From the NCBI RefSeq assembly GCF_030704535.1, contig NC_081822.1, positions 6,263,501-6,327,500 of the forward strand: a stretch of DNA of 64,000 nucleotides. Reading direction: 5' to 3'. The notes under the pieces were generated by a model. It had not been told where the DNA came from. It saw nothing but the letters and a program-made list of their open reading frames with translations, and made no database searches. The translations under genes were made by a program, and so were the position numbers. Of the stretch, positions 36,094 through 48,689 are shown piece by piece. Every line of letters begins with the position of its first letter. Position 1 is the stretch's first letter. Origin of the DNA: Vitis vinifera (lineage: Eukaryota > Streptophyta > Magnoliopsida > Vitales > Vitaceae).

Positions 36094-39000
36094 TGCAGTC
36101 ATTAATAGAGAATTGATAGTAAGTTTGAATAGTTGAAGGTTTGCATAGGAAAAGTTTGTTATTAAATTAGAAGTCAAAAGGTTAGTTTTTTTACCATTAT
36201 AGTGGATGTCCTCAGTAAGATGATGACAAGAGCAGATGAAAGTTGTTTATTTGATGAGTTCATAGTTAGTAGGGATAGGACTAGAGTGTCTCTTTTATAA
36301 TTTGCAAATGATAGTGAGAAGGTAGTGATGGAACCTCGAGGTGGTGGAGAGTTGCTGGAATTCACAAAAGATGAAATCACATATGAAGACCATGATTTTC
36401 CAAATTTAGTGGTAAGACGTTTAATGTTCACTTCAAAAGCATCAAAAAGTGATTAGAGGAGAAATAATATTTTTAAAATTAGATGTTCTTCACATGGGAG
36501 GCTTTACAATGTTATTATTGATTGGGAAGGGGGGTTGTGAGAATCTTGTTTCTAAAGAAATGGTGAGAAAGCTCAACTTGGAAGTGTTGCCACACCCAAA
36601 GCCATATCGAATCATTTGGTTCAAGAAAGGAGGTGAAGTAGAAGTAGTGCATCAGTGCCTTGTTCCCTTCTTGATTGGGAAAAACTATTTAGATAATGTT
36701 TTATGCAATATGGTGGAAATGGAAGTCTGCCATTTGTTATTTGAAAGGCCATGACAATTTGACAATAAAATTGTTGGAAAAGAATGTTTATGGTTTTTAC
36801 AAAAATGGACCTTAAGGTAGTACTTGCCTCGATGAAAGAAGTGTTTGTTAAGTCTAAGGTAGAACATGGACAATCTAATGTGAATGTTTGATGCTTTTTA
36901 AATGAGTTTGAAGCTAATGGAGTTGGCTTTTTTCTGTTGGCAAAAGAAGTCTTAGAAGATTAGCAAGATGTTTCTAATAAAGCCAAGGCATTATTGGAAG
37001 ATTTTGCAGAAGTATTTCCTATAGAGCTGCCAAGTGGATTGCCTCCAAAAAGAAGCATTGAGCACTATACCCGGAGCCAACCTACCAAACCTGCCACATT
37101 ACGGAATGCCTTTAAAAGAACATGAAGAACTTTAAAGACAAGTGGAAGAGTTGCTGCAGAAGGGATGTATAAGGGAATCAATGAGTCCATGTGCAATTTC
37201 AACACTATTAACTCCAAAGAAGATGGTACCTAGAGAATGTGCATCGATTGTCGACAATAAATCAAATAACAATAAAGTATCAATACCTAATCCCAAGATT
37301 GGATGATATCCTAGATATGTTGCATAGGGTAAAAGTAGTTTCTAAACTTGATCTTAAAAGTTACTATCTCCAGAATAGGATTTGGGAAGGTGATGAGTGG
37401 AAAACAACCTTCAAAACTAACCATGAGCTTCATGAATGGACCGTGATGCCTTTTGGTTCTTCAAATGCACCCAACACATTCATGCGTTTGATGAACCAAG
37501 TTCTGAAGCATTCATTGGAAAGTTTGTGGTGGTGTATATTGATGATATTTGTAACCCATCCAAGGAGTCTCATTTGTAGTACTTGAAGGACGCATTAGAT
37601 GTTCTCAAAGGAGAAAAGCTTCATGCCAATACGAAGGAGTGCGGATTTTTTATTGATTCTTTACTGTTTCTAGGATATGTAGTTAGTGTTGAAAGGATAA
37701 AAGTTGATAACATTAAGGTTGAAGCAATTAGAAGCTGTCTAATATCAAAAACAGTGAGAGAAGTATACAGTTTTCATGGTCTAGCCTCATTTTAGACGCT
37801 TCATCAAGAATTTCAGCACCATAATTGCTCCTGTAGCTGATTGCATGAAGAAGGGAGGTTTCAATGGTCAGAACAAGCTGAAGTTTTCAAAAGGTTAAAG
37901 AGATGCTCAACTCAGCCTCTGTATTAGTGTTGCTGGATTTTAAATGGGTCTTTAAAGTAGAGTTGATGCTTCATAATTGGGATTGGAACTATTTTAAGTC
38001 AAAAAGGTAGGCTTGTGTCATTTTTCAATGAAGAATTGAATGACATAAGATGGAGATACAACACTTATGATAAATAATTTTATTCTATCATTTAGGGTCT
38101 GAAGCATTAGGAGCATTACTTGATACATTAAGCATTTATTTTGCATACAAATCATAAAGCTTTGAAGCATCTCAATAGCCAACAAAAGTTAAGCAAGAGG
38201 CATGCCCATTAGGTTTCTTATTTGCAGCGATTCACATTTGTAATGAAGGACAAGTTTGGAGTGAGTAACAAAGTGGCAAATGCATGTAGTTGAAGAAATT
38301 TGTTCTTAACTAGCATGGTTGTTAATGTTGAAGGTTTCAATTCCTTCAAAGATCTTTATCCTGATGACCCTTTCTTTGGTTCAATTTGGAATGATCATAT
38401 TAACAGGCAGCCAAGAAAGTATTTATTGCATGATGGTTTCCTATTAAAAGGAAATCAACTTTGTGTTTGAGATTGCACTTTAAGGGAAAAGATCATTCAA
38501 GACATGCATGGTAGAGGCTTTAGTGGACATTTTGGGCAAGGTAAAACATATGTTATGATTGAATAGAAGTTCTTTTGGCTAAAAATGAGGAGGGATGTGT
38601 ACAAATTTGTAAAAAGGGGATCTAACATGTCAAGAATCAAAAGAAAAAGTTCAAAATATAGGTTTGTATGCTCCACTGCCAGTTCCTACTGCTCCTTGGG
38701 AAGATGTAAGCATGGACTTTGTGGTGGGGTTGCCTAGAAGTCGATGGGGAATGGATTCTATCTTTGTGGTGGTTGATAGTTTTTCAAAAAGGGCTGTTTC
38801 ATTTGTTGCAAGAAGACTATGGATGCATCAAATATAGGAAATCTCCACTTTTGAGAAATTGTGCAATTGCATGGAGTTCCAAAATCAATCACATCAGATG
38901 AAGACTCCAAGTTTCTCTTTCATTTTTAGAGTTTTATGGAAGTAGCTTGGAACTAGGCTGCAACTTCCTATCATCCTCAAATGGATGGACAAGCTGAGTT

Positions 39001-39650
39001 TGCTAATAGAAGTTTGGGAGATTTATTGAGGTGCTTGGTTGGAGAAAATTCTAAGCAATGGGAAGTTGTGGTTGCACAAGAACTCTGGGAATCAAACTAC
39101 AGGCAAAAGTCCTTTTGAAGTTGTTTATGAGAGGCAGCCAATGCATCTCTATGATTTAGATCCTTTACAAGAAATGGGAAGAAATAGCTTAAAGGGTGAA
39201 AACATGGTTAACTTGAGGAAAAAACTGCATGAAGAAATCAAAGTATGAGAAATATGCAAATAAAAAACACAACTAAAGCTTCCAAGAAGGCAAACATGGT
39301 GATGGTGTACCTACACAAGGAAAAATTTCCACCCGACTCTTATTCCAAGCTTAGCAAAAGAAAGATAGGACCTTACAGAATTATCAAGAAGGTTGAGGAG
39401 AATGCTTATGTGGCCAATCTACCAAATATATGGGAATAGATTCAACATTCAACATTTCAGATTTATATTCGTACACTGGTGAGAAAGTAAAAGAATTTCT
39501 CCAGCAACACCAAACTCGAGGATGTTCTTCTAAGGAGAAGAGAACGATGTAGTCATTAATGAAGAATTGATAGCAAGTTTAAATAATCAAAGGTTTGCAT
39601 GAGAGATTTTTGTTATTAAATTAGGAGTCACAAGGCCAGTCTTTTTTTTT
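36094..39650 (+). mobile_element. Decayed Ty3/gypsy LTR-retrotransposon remnant
   Basis: Broken pol pieces appear in the order expected for Ty3/gypsy. A retropepsin-like piece lies at about 36449-36752 (KGGCENLVSKEMVRKL, lacking a clean DTG). Reverse transcriptase lies at about 37100-37790, with [34 protein letters not shown] and, after a frameshift, VVYIDDI. RNase H is at about 37900-38330, the integrase zinc/core region at about 38480-39250 (YHPQMDGQAEFANRSL, TGKSPFEVVYERQP), and a C-terminal KIGPYRIIKKVEENAY at about 39358-39410. There are many stops and frameshifts. A direct repeat of about 95 bases starting TG(c/t)AGTCATTAAT occurs at 36094 and 39548 and may be what is left of the LTRs. 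It is not mobile on its own. Confidence 0.85.
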
Positions 39651-40680
39651 CCTAGAACTATGGTAAATGAATATATAAAGGCTACTAATTATCTTGGAAA
39701 CGATCAGAAAATGGTTGAGACTAGCATTATAAAAGGGAAGAACCTATTTATTGCAAGGACTTTTTCATTTTTCCAAAAGAAATATACCAAGTGATTGTCT
39801 AGAACTTTCTGGTTTTGGTTTATGCAAAGGGTTTTTCTGAAATTTCTCCTTTAAGAAATCTTGACTCCAACGATGTTTGGAGTAACTTGGTTATAGTATA
39901 CTTAGATAGTGGATATAATAGTTTTTCAGTTTTCATCATATTTTCTTTGAGACCTAACATCTAAATGATCTATTTTGGTGTTGAAACTTGTATCCTATAT
40001 GGAATTTATTCACTCTATTATGCTAAGTTATGTGACTAGGAAAGATTGTTGAATCCTATTGATTGTTGTTAAACCTGCAATAATTTAATAGTCCTTGTTA
40101 TTTTAATTGCCTCAATTATTTTATTTTATTTTTTTGATTAGATGAATTGCCTCAATTATGGATGTCCATTGTAAGAGATTGCAAAACTTTTGATTAAAAA
40201 AAAAAAGTGATTGTCGTTATAACTTCATTGCGTAGATGCCAAACTCCATGTGCAAACAAAGGAATATGGTTTGTGTGACATATCCACTAATATGAAAATA
40301 GAAAAAAAACTTTTTTCTCTCTCTATGAAGGTAATTTAATGGTAGGAAAAAAGTTGAAGGTCCATTATTGATAATTATCCTTTCCTGCTCGTTTACAAAG
40401 CTTATTTTGGTAGCAAAGGCATATGCTTAATGACATTTGTTGATTGCTCAAATAATTGCAATTTCCATTGGTTACTTTAACCAATTGGGAAAGTTGCACA
40501 TCCATAGATATTAGTTACCACAAAAAATAATCATTTTTTTGAGGAACAACATAAAATGATTTTTTTATTTTTTTTATTGTTTAAAGAAAAATATTCCTTG
40601 TAATATATTCTTGAAGTTGATGCCTATATTAAGTTTATTTCATTTGTGCATTTACTTGAAATTTCACATAAACTGTCACT
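39651..40680. other. Region between gypsy remnant and GWD-like fragment
   Basis: AT-rich, with no open frame or repeat that I can assign. Confidence 0.5.
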
Positions 40681-41330
40681 ATGGCATCCTCGACTTCTAC
40701 CAACTGTACACAGGTTCCTGAAGTTCATCGTTTTGGCCTTGTGGATACCATACAGCTTCAGGTAGGTGGTAATTTTCATGTTTGACAAGAAGGTTATAAT
40801 TTATGAGTTATGTTGGCTAATTTGGAAGATTGAATTAAATTTGATTCATTGGTTGCTATTGATAAATGTGTCTAGATCTTCAAATGGACGAAATGCTAAA
40901 TGTGAACTTCAACTTAAGAACTGTTCAAGGACATGGATTCTTCACTGGGGTTGCACTTACCATGGGAATGGGAAATGCCAGAATGGAGAACCTTATCATG
41001 ATCTAATTTTCCTCTTACACAGTTTGTTTGTATGTATGAACCTTTGGAGACAAAACCTTATCAACAAACTGCTTCGCAGACACAATTTGTGAAGGCCTGT
41101 CCTTCTTTCTAACCTTCCTCTCTGTATTTTTATTTGCACTTCATTGACTAGCACAAATTAAGAGTGTAGAGGATGCATAGGTTGATATGTCTTGGTTATT
41201 ATGCAGACTATATAGCAAAAGGTGGTTCTGCTAATATCTTGTCAAATTTTTCTAGGTTGAAATTAGAACATGGGAATTTCGGAATTGAGATACCTGAGAG
41301 ATGCACATACCTCTCATCTACTCTGTTGGA
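40681..41330 (+). pseudogene. Glucan water dikinase-like N-terminal gene fragment
   Basis: Three exon-like pieces match the N-terminal starch-binding part of glucan water dikinases, which phosphorylate starch glucose residues. Piece 1 is 40681-40761, starting at ATG and ending CAG|gtaggt, with VHRFGLVDTIQLQ. Piece 2 is about 40874-41010, after tgtgtctag, reading NAKCELQLKNCSRTWILHWG. Piece 3 is about 41257-41310, after ttttctag, reading LKLEHGNFGIEIPER. After piece 3 the frame breaks. The remaining domains (phosphohistidine and nucleotide-binding, over 1,000 residues in the family) are not found in the next 3 kb, so this is a 5' gene fragment or relic. The family call is from recall of the CELQLKNCSRTWILHWG region and should be treated as likely, not certain. 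Confidence 0.6.
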
Positions 41331-41994
41331 GGCATTGTGAGGGATGCACCAAAAGCACTAGTTTGCCATTGATTGATATTGTGGAGAAGTCTCTTGGAGG
41401 AGATAACATGATCTTGCTGCAAAGTTATCGTGTTGATAACTACGACATGCTGGTTAGTTTTCTTCTGACATGAGTGATTTTGGTTATTCTGAAGAGAATG
41501 AACAATGTGCTTGGAAACTCTTTAGAGCTTGTTTGTCAGCTAATATTGTCACTTCCCTGTATAAGTTATCATGTCAAATCCTATTTCTTGGCCAAGTTTG
41601 TAAGGAATTTTATTGAAAATCTATTAGTGTTCCTAAACTCTGGATTCAGTGATTAATGGTATTATTCTTATTTGAAAATTTTCTTCATCTACGTATGTAT
41701 AATGATATTTAACTATGTTTTTTCATGCTTCTAAGAATAATTTTCTTTTTCTCTATTTTAGACTAATTGTAGAAGTTATTTGAAAAGAACTTTTCACTTT
41801 AGAGGTGGGTCCTTTTAATTTGGAAAACACTCCTATTTTTATGAAAGGAAAGATGTGCCTTTACATGCCAGTGATATAACTAAATTTGGAAGTTGGTCAC
41901 CAAACTTGCACAATTTTCAAGCATTTTATGTTTTTTACGAGTTAAAACCTATGATGCTAGTAGTAATTCAAATGGTTTAGTGACAGCCATATCT

Positions 41995-42255
41995 ATGATC
42001 ATCCCTTCTAAGTCAGTTGTGTATTATTTGCTGATACATCAATTGGGCTGTAGAACAGATTTGAAGGTTTTTTTCTTGCCAAAATGACCTTTACCTTTTG
42101 ATGTGCTGTATAGATATGAAAAATTGAGCTGTGATCATACCTTCTAAGTCAGTTATCTATTATTTACTGATACATCAATTAGGCTGTAGCACAGATTTGA
42201 AGGTTTTTTCCTTTGCCAAAATGACCTTTACCTTTTGCTTTTCTGTATAGATATG
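41995..42255 (+). repeat. Two-copy ~130-bp tandem duplication
   Basis: Direct copies at about 41995-42122 and 42129-42255 share ccttctaagtcagtt, ctgatacatcaatt, agatttgaaggtttttt and caaaatgacctttacctttt, with about 10-12% visible differences. Confidence 0.85.
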
Positions 42256-42259
42256 ACCA

Positions 42260-44185
42260 AAAAAAAAACCAGTCTTACTCTGGATCACAGTGAAATTTTA
42301 CTGAGCATGCACTATATCATTAAAATTCTGTACCAATACATGTTTAGCACATTGTTAATGATCTGGCTGAAAAAATCAGCTCACTTAATGATCCTCTTCT
42401 TCATAATCTATATTATTTAGAAGTTGAGGAAAGGGTTCTTTTAAAGATGGCAGGAAACTTAAAGGAGTTACCTTGGACTTTTATGGAAAATATTTTGGAT
42501 GAGGTTTTGCTGCCATCATGTGCTAATGTGCTCTACTACCCCACTGCATGGTTGCTGCATGTCATGAATAGGCATTTTTTCATATGAACTATGCCATAGC
42601 TTGCTTAATTGTCAGTGAGTTAATTTTACATCAAATAAAAGGAGTAGGTCATGCTGAGGACTTCAACTAGAAACTAGCAGCCTTGTCATGAATCTTAGGA
42701 GTTTTATAACTGGCCAAGTGTTCCATATAAGTTTTATTATATGAAATACCTCATGATTTCTAATATTCTGGAAGGCCCCTGTTCAGAAAATACAGGTATA
42801 TAGTCCCTGTTTAGAAAATACAGTTATATATATAGAGAGAGAGGGAGAGAGAGTTGTTGCTTTTCCACCGAGGCAGAGTACTTTTACAATAGGAGTTAAC
42901 TTAATATTTATTGTTTTGATCTCTCCAAATCCATTAGAGGTAGGTAGTCTCAGCCAATCTATTCCTGCTAGCATTTCTTGGTAATATTTTCTCACAAAAG
43001 GACTTATCATTGTACTTCCTTTTGTGTACTTGGTACATATTTTCTGATTCTAAATCTTATTGCAGTTGCATATCATTGGGATAAACCAATGATGCAAATG
43101 TATTTAGTATCTTGGTCATGACCTGGGTTTCCAACTGTTGTCCTTACATCCAGAGTCTTGTAATAGAAAATATAACAACTTAGTTGTTGGAAGTGCATTA
43201 CTTTTCACCATGTTGCCTCAGAGTAGGGTTTGGTGTGCACTCAGATTGTCATGCTGCTTGGTATAGGGCATTTTTTCACACCAAATATTCTGCTTTGTGT
43301 GGTTCTAGCCTAAGTTGGCTTAATATACATTGTTAGCTTATTATCTACCATCTTAAGCTTTTTAGCCTAAACCGGGTTATCTATTTTCCTCATTTATTGA
43401 GCCCATGTGCCTATACAAAGAAGGTTATCCTTAAGGGGTTTGTTATAGCTTTAACCCAAATTAGCTTGATTTTCATTGTTGGCCTAGTACCTAATGACTT
43501 TTTAGTCAAGTTGGTAGCATAACATGGTAAAACCAACTTAACTTGTCCACGGTGGAACTTAACACAGGTTAAACAAGGATTCAGCCATCCCAACTCTCTA
43601 GGAACAAAGTTGTCCCAATCAGCACTTCCTCTTGGGCATAGCCTTTGCTGCTCCTATAGCACACCTTTAGCCCATATGCTGCCTTTGCATATGCATACAA
43701 TGTTCAGCCCAATGTATGTCAGCAACACTTACAGAACTTGGCCCACTACCCATGCAACACTTGACAGTACTATGTTGGCTTGCTTGCCTTGGCCTTGTCC
43801 ATGTCTTAGGTTGCTTCGCCATGCAGCCAATGCCAATTTGCCTCTATCCATGTCAGTTGATGTTGTGCATGACTAGGATATGACCTTGCTTTCTCCAGCC
43901 CAGAGCATTGCACCCATGACCAAGCTTGTCTCCACCCACAGCATTGTTCTCATGGCTTTTTCTTGATTTTGTTAAGTCTTTCCATGATATTGCACCAGAG
44001 CCTTGTCCTTACAAGGGTTGGCCATGCCTTTGTGCATGTTGGCAGAGCTCCCTTGCATGCCTTGTCATGTCATGCCATGTTATGCTACACTATACACCCT
44101 CCCAAAGAGCCATTCTGATCCATTCTCACATTTGTAGGACACATCAAGTATGCTTCAACCATCATAATTTGATAGATTGGGATTA
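42260..44185. other. Unassigned region before the LINE
   Basis: A GA-rich microsatellite lies at about 42825-42855. Bases 43300-44180 are more GC-rich, with repeated ccttgcc/catgcc words and two open frames (43610-43876, 43926-44189) that have no recognisable domain. They read like transposon or spacer DNA rather than exons. Confidence 0.4.
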
Positions 44186-44190
44186 TTGAT

Positions 44191-46842
44191 GTGTGGAAGT
44201 CGGAGGAGAATGGGATGAGTGAAGGGATAGTAAATGCATTTAAAACCCTGCTGTCCAAGCCGGGGGATTGGCGCCCTTCTTTGGCTGGACTGCAGTGTGA
44301 ACAGCTACAGAGCCTGGATGCTGATGCTTTAGAGGTGCCGTTCACGGAAGAAGAGGTTCATGACGCGTTAGTAGGTTGTAGTGGGGACAAAGCCCCGGGT
44401 CCTGATGGATTTACAATGTCTTTTTGGCAGTTTGCGTGGGATTTTGTGAAGGAAGATGTGATGAGATTCTTTAGGGAGTTTCATGAACATGGTAAATTTG
44501 TGAAAAGGCTAAACACTACTTTTTTGGTTTTAATCCCAAAAAAAATGGGGGCTGAGGATTTGAGGGAGTTCAGGCCCATAAGTTTAGTGGGAAGCCTATA
44601 CAAGTGGTTGGCTAAGGTTTTAGCCAATAGACTTAAAAGAGCGGTTGGAAAGGTGGTTTCTAAGGCTCAAGGGGCTTTTGTGGAGGGAAGACAGATTCTA
44701 GACGCGGTGTTAATAGCTAATGAAGCCATTGACTCGATTCTAAAGAACAATGAAAATGGGATCTTGTGTAAACTTGACATAGAGAAGACATATGACAATG
44801 TGGACTGGTCCTTTCTTCTTACAGTAATGCAGAAAATGGGTTTTGGGGAGAAATGGTTAGGGTGGATCAAGTGGTGCATATCCACTGCAAGTTTCTCTGT
44901 GTTGATCAATGGAACGCCTAAGGGTTTTTTCCAAAGCTCAAGGGGTTTAAGGCAAGGGGATCCTCTCTCGCCTTATCTCTTTGTGATTGCCATGGAGGTC
45001 TTCAGCTCGTTCCTTAATAGGGCTGTGGACAATGGTTATATCTCGGGCTGTCAGGTGAAGGGAAGGAATGAAGGTGGGGTTCAGATTTCACACTTGTTGT
45101 TCGCAGATGACACTTTGGTGTTTTGCCAAGCCTCCCAAGATCAGCTGACTTACCTAAGTTGGCTGCTAATGTGGTTTGAGGCCGCTTCGGGAATGAGAAT
45201 TAACTTGGATAAGAGTGAACTTATTCCAGTAGGGAGGGTTGTGGATATTGATGATCTTGCCTTGGACTTTGGATGTAAAGTGGGTAGTCTCCCGTCCACG
45301 TATTTGGGTCTTCCTTTGGGCGCTCCGTTTAAGTCAGTGGCAATGTGGGATGGAGTGGAAGAGTAGTTCCGCAAAAGATTGACTATGTGGAAGAGACAAT
45401 ACTTATCCAAGGGAGGAAGAGCAACCTTGATCCGAAGTGCTTTGTCAAACCTTCCCATTTACTATATGTCTGTTCTAAGTTTACCAAGTTCAGTTAGAAG
45501 AAGACTAGAACAAATCCAAAGGGATTTTCTTTGGGGCGGTGGCAGTTTGGAGCGTAAACCACATTTAGTAAGATGGAAGGTGGTGTGCTTAAGCAAGAAG
45601 AAAGGGGGTTTAGGGATCAAATGCCTTTCCAATCTCAATAAGGCACTCCTTTCTAAATGGAATTGGCGTTTTGCAAACGAGAGAGAGGCTTTGTGGAATC
45701 AAGTGATTAGAGGGAAGTATGGGGAAGATAGAGGGGGTTGGCGCACGCGGGAAGTGAGAGAGGCGCATGGCGTGGGGCTCTGGAAAGGGATAAGGATGGA
45801 CTGGGATTTGGTGGGTGCGCGGATTTCTTTTAGTGTTGGCAATGGGAGGAGGGTGAGCTTTTGGAGGGATAGATGGTGTGGGGATGCCCCTTTGTGCGAT
45901 TCGTTTCCTTCCATCTATGCCTTATCGATTGAAAAGGAAGCTTGGGTGGCGGATGTTTGGGATCCCTTGGTGCAAGGGGGTAGGGGGGGTTGGAACCCTT
46001 GTTTTTCAAGAGCCCTAAACGATTGGGAGGTGGAGGAGGCGGAATTATTTTTGGGGTGTCTTCACGGGAAGAGAGTCATTGGAGACGTAGATGATAAGGT
46101 AGTTTGGACTGAAACAAAGAGTGGCATTTTCTCGGCTAAGTCTCTATACCTTGCTCTAGAAGCGGACTGCCCTAGTTCTTTCCCATCTAGCTGCATTTGG
46201 AATGTGTGGGTACAACCCAAAATCAGCTTTTTTGCGTGGGAGGCCGCATGGGGTAAGGCGCTTACCCTAGATCTTGTTCAGAGAAGAGGATGGTCATTGG
46301 CTAATAGATGTTACATGTGTATGGAAAAGGAGGAGACCATAGATCATCTGCTTCTCCACTGCTCCAAAACAAGGGTCTTATGGGAGTTGCTTTTTTCTTT
46401 GTTTGGGGTGTCTTGGGTGATGCCGTGTTCAGTTAGAGAGACTTTGCTTGGTTGGCAGACTTCTTCTGTGGGCAAGAAACACAGGAAAGTGTGGAAGGCG
46501 GCGCCCTTGCATATTTTTTGGACGGTTTGGAAGGCGAGAAATCGTTTAGCCTTCAAGGATGATGATATATCAATACAATGGTTGAAATATTCCTTTTTAT
46601 GCTCGCTTTGGTCTGAGGCAAAGCTGTTTATAGTAGAATGCCCTCAAACTTTGGTGAATTTTATTGATTGGGTGGGTTCATTGTAAGGTTTTGGGCCTTT
46701 TGGTTGGTGGGTCTCTTATATGTTTTTGGTCTCTTTTGGTGGCGGGTGTATAGGTTTGTATACCTTACATAGGCTGTATACCTTGAGTCGCTCTTTTGGC
46801 GTCTCTTTATAAATGAATTTTCTTTACTTATCAAAAAAAAAA
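44191..46842 (+). mobile_element. 5'-truncated LINE (non-LTR retrotransposon), ORF2 with one stop
   Basis: One continuous frame of 832 codons (44191-46686), broken only by a TAG at 45364-45366 where relatives have Arg. It holds the C-terminal three quarters of plant LINE ORF2. The reverse transcriptase has DKAPGPDGFTMSFWQ, LIPKK, EFRPISL, the palm segment SRGLRQGDPLSPYLF and the catalytic FADD at codons 304-307. A zf-RVT domain follows, with CYMC..HLLLHC near 46308-46353. The endonuclease is missing, as expected for 5' truncation. The 3' UTR (46687-46830) carries tttgtatac words and ends in an 11-base A run (about 46830-46840). A target duplication is not clear: ttgatggatt after the A run resembles ttgatagatt at about 44169. 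The single stop suggests a fairly young insertion. Confidence 0.92.
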
Positions 46843-48360
46843 ATTGATGGATTATTTAAACATTCATGTTCTTGAAAGGTGGTAGGAAGTTGCCTTAGCT
46901 AAATATCATCTTGATGCTTGGCTTTCACACCTATGTTGTGCCTCAAAAGGCATATAGGTGCAAGGTTTTGTCACACAAGACGTACCCATCAACTATTGCT
47001 ACTAAGGGAGTAACTCCTAAATAAAAAGTGTGCATATGTATAGAAACAACCTTCAATTATTAGTTTGATATATGCTGTTAGCATGTTTCCTATGTTCAAA
47101 CTTTTGGCAATTGGTAGTTTGACATGGTATCAGAATTTTGATTCCCAAAGATATTGGTTTCGAACCTTTTTGCCTATTTGTTCTCCTCTTTGTTGTTTGT
47201 CTATACATGTGTCTGCCTGTTCGTTAAGACTGCATACGAGCTGGGCATTAGCTTGACATTGTTCCATTTTTTCTTGATATGTGGCAGTAAGACCTTAAAT
47301 TAGCATGTTATCTTGATAAGTTTTCCATTCATATATGGTTTTCAGTAGTTGACACTATCATGTTGTCTCAATTGATGGTTATCTCAAGGTGATATGTAAA
47401 ACCTTGAAAAACTATGTTCACTTGATGGATATTTTCAAGAGGTTTAATTAAAAGTATCCTAACCTTGATTATATATATTTATCACAAATCCAACCCAAGA
47501 AGGGATTTTTGGTCTAGATTGTGGATTAAAAGAACTTCATGCACCTCAAGTTGATGTTTATCTGTATGTGTGTATTTGGTCTGCTGGTTTTCAAACTGTA
47601 ATGTTGTCTCAATATATGATCTGGTTGGATTTTAAACTACTTTTTTGCTTCTGCTATCCATTACCTTGATGTATCCTTTCCTCGAAAACCCCTATTGCCT
47701 CATCTGATGTCAGGAATGAACATATGATTAACTTACCACATCATCTATATGTTTGGTTGCTAGGACCTAAGTTTTTCAATTGTGGGGAATTGTGAAGGGT
47801 TACTTCTTTGCTGCATGAGTTTAAAGTAAATAAATAATAGGTAGGTTTCACTATCTACCAACAGATTGGACCCAGGTATATAGCAGGTCCCTCTTCCACC
47901 ACTAATTGGCCGCCTATGAATTTGGCATCAATTAGCAAAGAGTTGATTTTAGTTGAGAACCAATTATAATATTCTCTAGATTAGGTTATACTTCATAATT
48001 TTGACACCAAATAGTTGGGATAGGCCTTCTTGTTTCTGATAAACAAAATTAAAGAGACTTTGATGAAGTCATTATAGTAGTAACGGTTCCAAAGGTTGGT
48101 TTGCTTGTTTGTAGTATATAGTATGGATTTAAATTATTTGTTTTATCAATTTTTTTAAAAGCTTAAGCTAGTAGGATTTGAGCTCACACAGCTCTCCTCA
48201 TGTGAGGCCCGAAACTGTTGTTGGATGGTTCACAATATATATTATGCTCTAATACCCCCTCATGTGTTATAGGCCGTATCTAATTATAAGTCTCTAATAT
48301 ACTTCGTTTGTATTATAGGCCTATGGTTATGGCCTTATGAGTGCATACCCTTGGTACACT
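46843..48360. other. Unassigned region after the LINE
   Basis: No supportable exon. Phrases such as acatggtatcagaattttgattcc (about 47123) resemble retrotransposon-like priming regions, but no element could be delimited. Confidence 0.35.
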
Positions 48361-48464
48361 TCTTCAGGGCGGCGCTCACCGTAAGGTAGTAAAACAAAAA
48401 ACCGGAAATTTCTTCCACTGCGGATTACAACTGCGAGTCATCACCCAACCACCTTAACACCAAG

Positions 48465-48675
48465 ACAAAAATCTTCCTCCGGAATTCCACCTTCCTTATC
48501 TTGCTTTGAATCCCTCAAATTCGGCTGCCTTCTCCGCCCTAACCACCGGCTCCTAGTAATCGGAATGCGCTTCCATACACTTCTTCTGGGCGGCGGTCAC
48601 CTCGAAACCCTTCTCCAAAGTATCCTCCTTGTTCCTCTCCGCATCTTCGATATGCTTCTCCCAAACAATGAATCT
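48465..48675 (-). pseudogene. GCK-domain pseudogene in the right arm
   Basis: Minus-strand sequence matches the C-terminal half of the intact GCK gene from SFIAWEKC onward (reads FIVWEKHIEDAERNK), with the conserved VTAAQKKCMEAHSDY. Then TAC TAG introduces a stop at 48553-48555, where the intact gene has Tyr-Tyr. A deletion in the EEELERE region follows. The N-terminal acidic half and the CxxC-FMKGGGC part are missing beyond about 48675. A second short fragment of the same exon (GCCGCCCTGAAGAAGTG) lies at 48359-48383. Confidence 0.85.
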
Positions 48676-48689
48676 CCAACGCTTTTGTC

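Noticed and set aside
43610..44189. Two Cys/His/Leu-rich frames before the LINE
   Set aside because: No domain, no splice context, biased word repeats typical of non-coding repeat DNA.
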